The notes beneath the pieces were generated by a model. It was not told the origin of the DNA. It made no database searches and saw only the letters and a list, made by a program, of their open reading frames with translations. A program made the translations under genes and the position numbers. From the NCBI GenBank assembly GCA_047602465.1, contig JASGHF010000001.1, forward strand, positions 62,001-126,000: a stretch of 64,000 nt of DNA, given 5' to 3'. Shown piece after piece: positions 63,497 to 64,000 of the stretch. Source of the DNA: JADZAI01 sp047602465. GTDB taxonomy: Bacteria > Pseudomonadota > Alphaproteobacteria > Micropepsales > Micropepsaceae. Within the stretch, counting starts at the first letter, position 1. Each line of letters begins with the position of its first letter.

Positions 63497-63799
63497 TTAG
63501 CGGTCCGCGCCGAAGCCGAAGATGTTGAATAGGGCACAATCCAGCGCGCGAGCCTTCTCGATATTGTCGAACTCAACATCTTCAAAGAAATAAGAGCGAT
63601 AGTCTCCGTCCCGGCTGCCGACGTCTTCGACGACGATCAATCCGCTAAAGTCCTCTAACTCGGGGCGAGGGTTTATGCCTTCAAACAGATCGACCTTGTC
63701 GCCTATTTGCGCTTCGACTTGGCGGCTCAGAAAGCCGACGAAGACCCCGTAGAAATCTGGACAGAAGATCGAAAAGTCGACCCGCGTGCGCGACGACAT
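63497..63799 (-). CDS. Hypothetical protein, 100 residues
   Basis: An acidic 100-residue protein rich in Phe and Asp (VDFSIFCPDFYGVFVGFLSR, then DYRSYFFEDVEFDNIEKARA). No signal peptide, membrane segment or known domain is seen. G+C is lower than in the main part of the window. Its ATG follows directly on the stop of a 35-codon gene (TAAATG), so the two are likely coupled. I do not recognise the family. Confidence 0.6.
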   Translation of the reverse strand: MSSRTRVDFSIFCPDFYGVFVGFLSRQVEAQIGDKVDLFEGINPRPELEDFSGLIVVEDVGSRDGDYRSYFFEDVEFDNIEKARALDCALFNIFGFGADR

Positions 63800-63907
63800 T
63801 TAGCGATCCGCCTGCTCTTTGGTGGCAGTCTTGGGCTTCGCGACCTTCTTCGCCACCTTCTCGAAAGCGGCTTCGGAGTCGTCGCACTCAAGGTTGCACA
63901 TTGTCAT
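63800..63907 (-). CDS. Small gene, 35 residues, coupled to the 100-residue gene
   Basis: Reading on the reverse strand from the ATG at 63907 gives 35 codons and a TAA that abuts the ATG of the next gene. The product MTMCNLECDDSEAAFEKVAK and a Lys-rich tail has two Cys near the start and a helix-like middle. Its start is five bases after the stop of the partial upstream gene, with GGGG about 9 bases before the ATG. A short in-frame start at the second Met is also possible. Its position between two genes of one strand supports it; no homology was recognised. Confidence 0.45.
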   Translation of the reverse strand: MTMCNLECDDSEAAFEKVAKKVAKPKTATKEQADR

Positions 63908-63912
63908 GGAAA

Positions 63913-64000
63913 TCACCCCAACGCCCCTCTGATCCTCGCCGCCATCGCCGCCAGCACCTCCGGCTTCTCCATGTCCCGCGCGTGAAACTTCAGCTCCAGC
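63913..64000 (-). CDS. C-terminus of an unidentified protein (cut by window end)
   Basis: The last 29 codons of a reverse-strand gene that continues past the window: it ends LELKFHARDMEKPEVLAAMA followed by ARIRGALG and TGA. The amphipathic helical end and the amino-acid use look like a real protein. Too little is visible to name it. It appears to head an operon with the 35-residue and 100-residue genes. Confidence 0.6.
   Translation of the reverse strand, partial: LELKFHARDMEKPEVLAAMAARIRGALG

Overview
The window looks like chromosomal DNA of a G+C-rich alphaproteobacterium. The evidence is gene content: an ATP12-type F1-ATPase chaperone, DUF1489, a PhaR-like palindrome before a phasin gene, paired PCC and MCC biotin carboxylases, and a full S10-spc-alpha ribosomal array with adk inside it. 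I cannot fix the order or family; a Caulobacterales/Hyphomonadales-like lineage is only a guess.

Layout. 1-15848: fusA (3' part), tuf, then rpsJ to rplO, secY, adk, and (behind its own promoter) rpsM, rpsK, rpoA, rplQ. 15882-19618: a membrane protein, a Do-type periplasmic protease and rarA, which appears to start at CTG. 19668-23366: two ACAD10/11-like acyl-CoA dehydrogenases and a nitronate monooxygenase-like flavoprotein. 23452-26873: a tightly overlapping run of small secreted protein, crcB, rluC-type synthase, bicupin and ATP12 chaperone. 26961-33613: pccB and pccA, separated by a low-G+C restriction-endonuclease-like gene and a reverse-strand secreted protein with one CxxCH. 33610-37383: orphan histidine kinase, small secreted protein, VOC protein with a histone-H1-like tail, lipB and a stand-alone FliN/SpoA protein. 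37479-37565: tRNA-Leu(GAG). 37583-40812: reverse-strand run patatin, bdhA, secreted protein, 3-methyladenine glycosylase. 40923-50050: leucine and ketone-body catabolism (isovaleryl-CoA dehydrogenase, thiolase, MCC beta, methylglutaconyl-CoA hydratase, MCC alpha) with interspersed PEP-mutase-family, PAP2 and DUF1489 genes. 50047-57766: panC, putA, vWA/J-domain pair, D-Ala-D-Ala carboxypeptidase with SPOR domain, phasin. 57902-60605: clpS-clpA. 60606-64000: small regulators and membrane proteins with traces of duplication and decay.

Metabolic logic. Much of the non-ribosomal part serves acyl-CoA turnover. PCC handles propionyl-CoA from odd-chain and branched substrates. IVD, MCC and the hydratase take leucine to HMG-CoA. 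Thiolase and 3-hydroxybutyrate dehydrogenase link acetoacetate, acetyl-CoA and hydroxybutyrate, and the phasin points to polyhydroxyalkanoate granules. PutA feeds proline carbon to glutamate.

I saw no complete mobile element, CRISPR array or obvious defence island. The most unusual items are the zinc-ribbon-bearing Mrr-like protein inserted between the pcc genes, the large secreted CxxCH protein, the VOC-H1 fusion, the orphan FliN protein, three convergent gene pairs sharing a CTAG stop overlap, the CTG start of rarA, and a decayed 113-bp direct repeat around 61386 and 63368.
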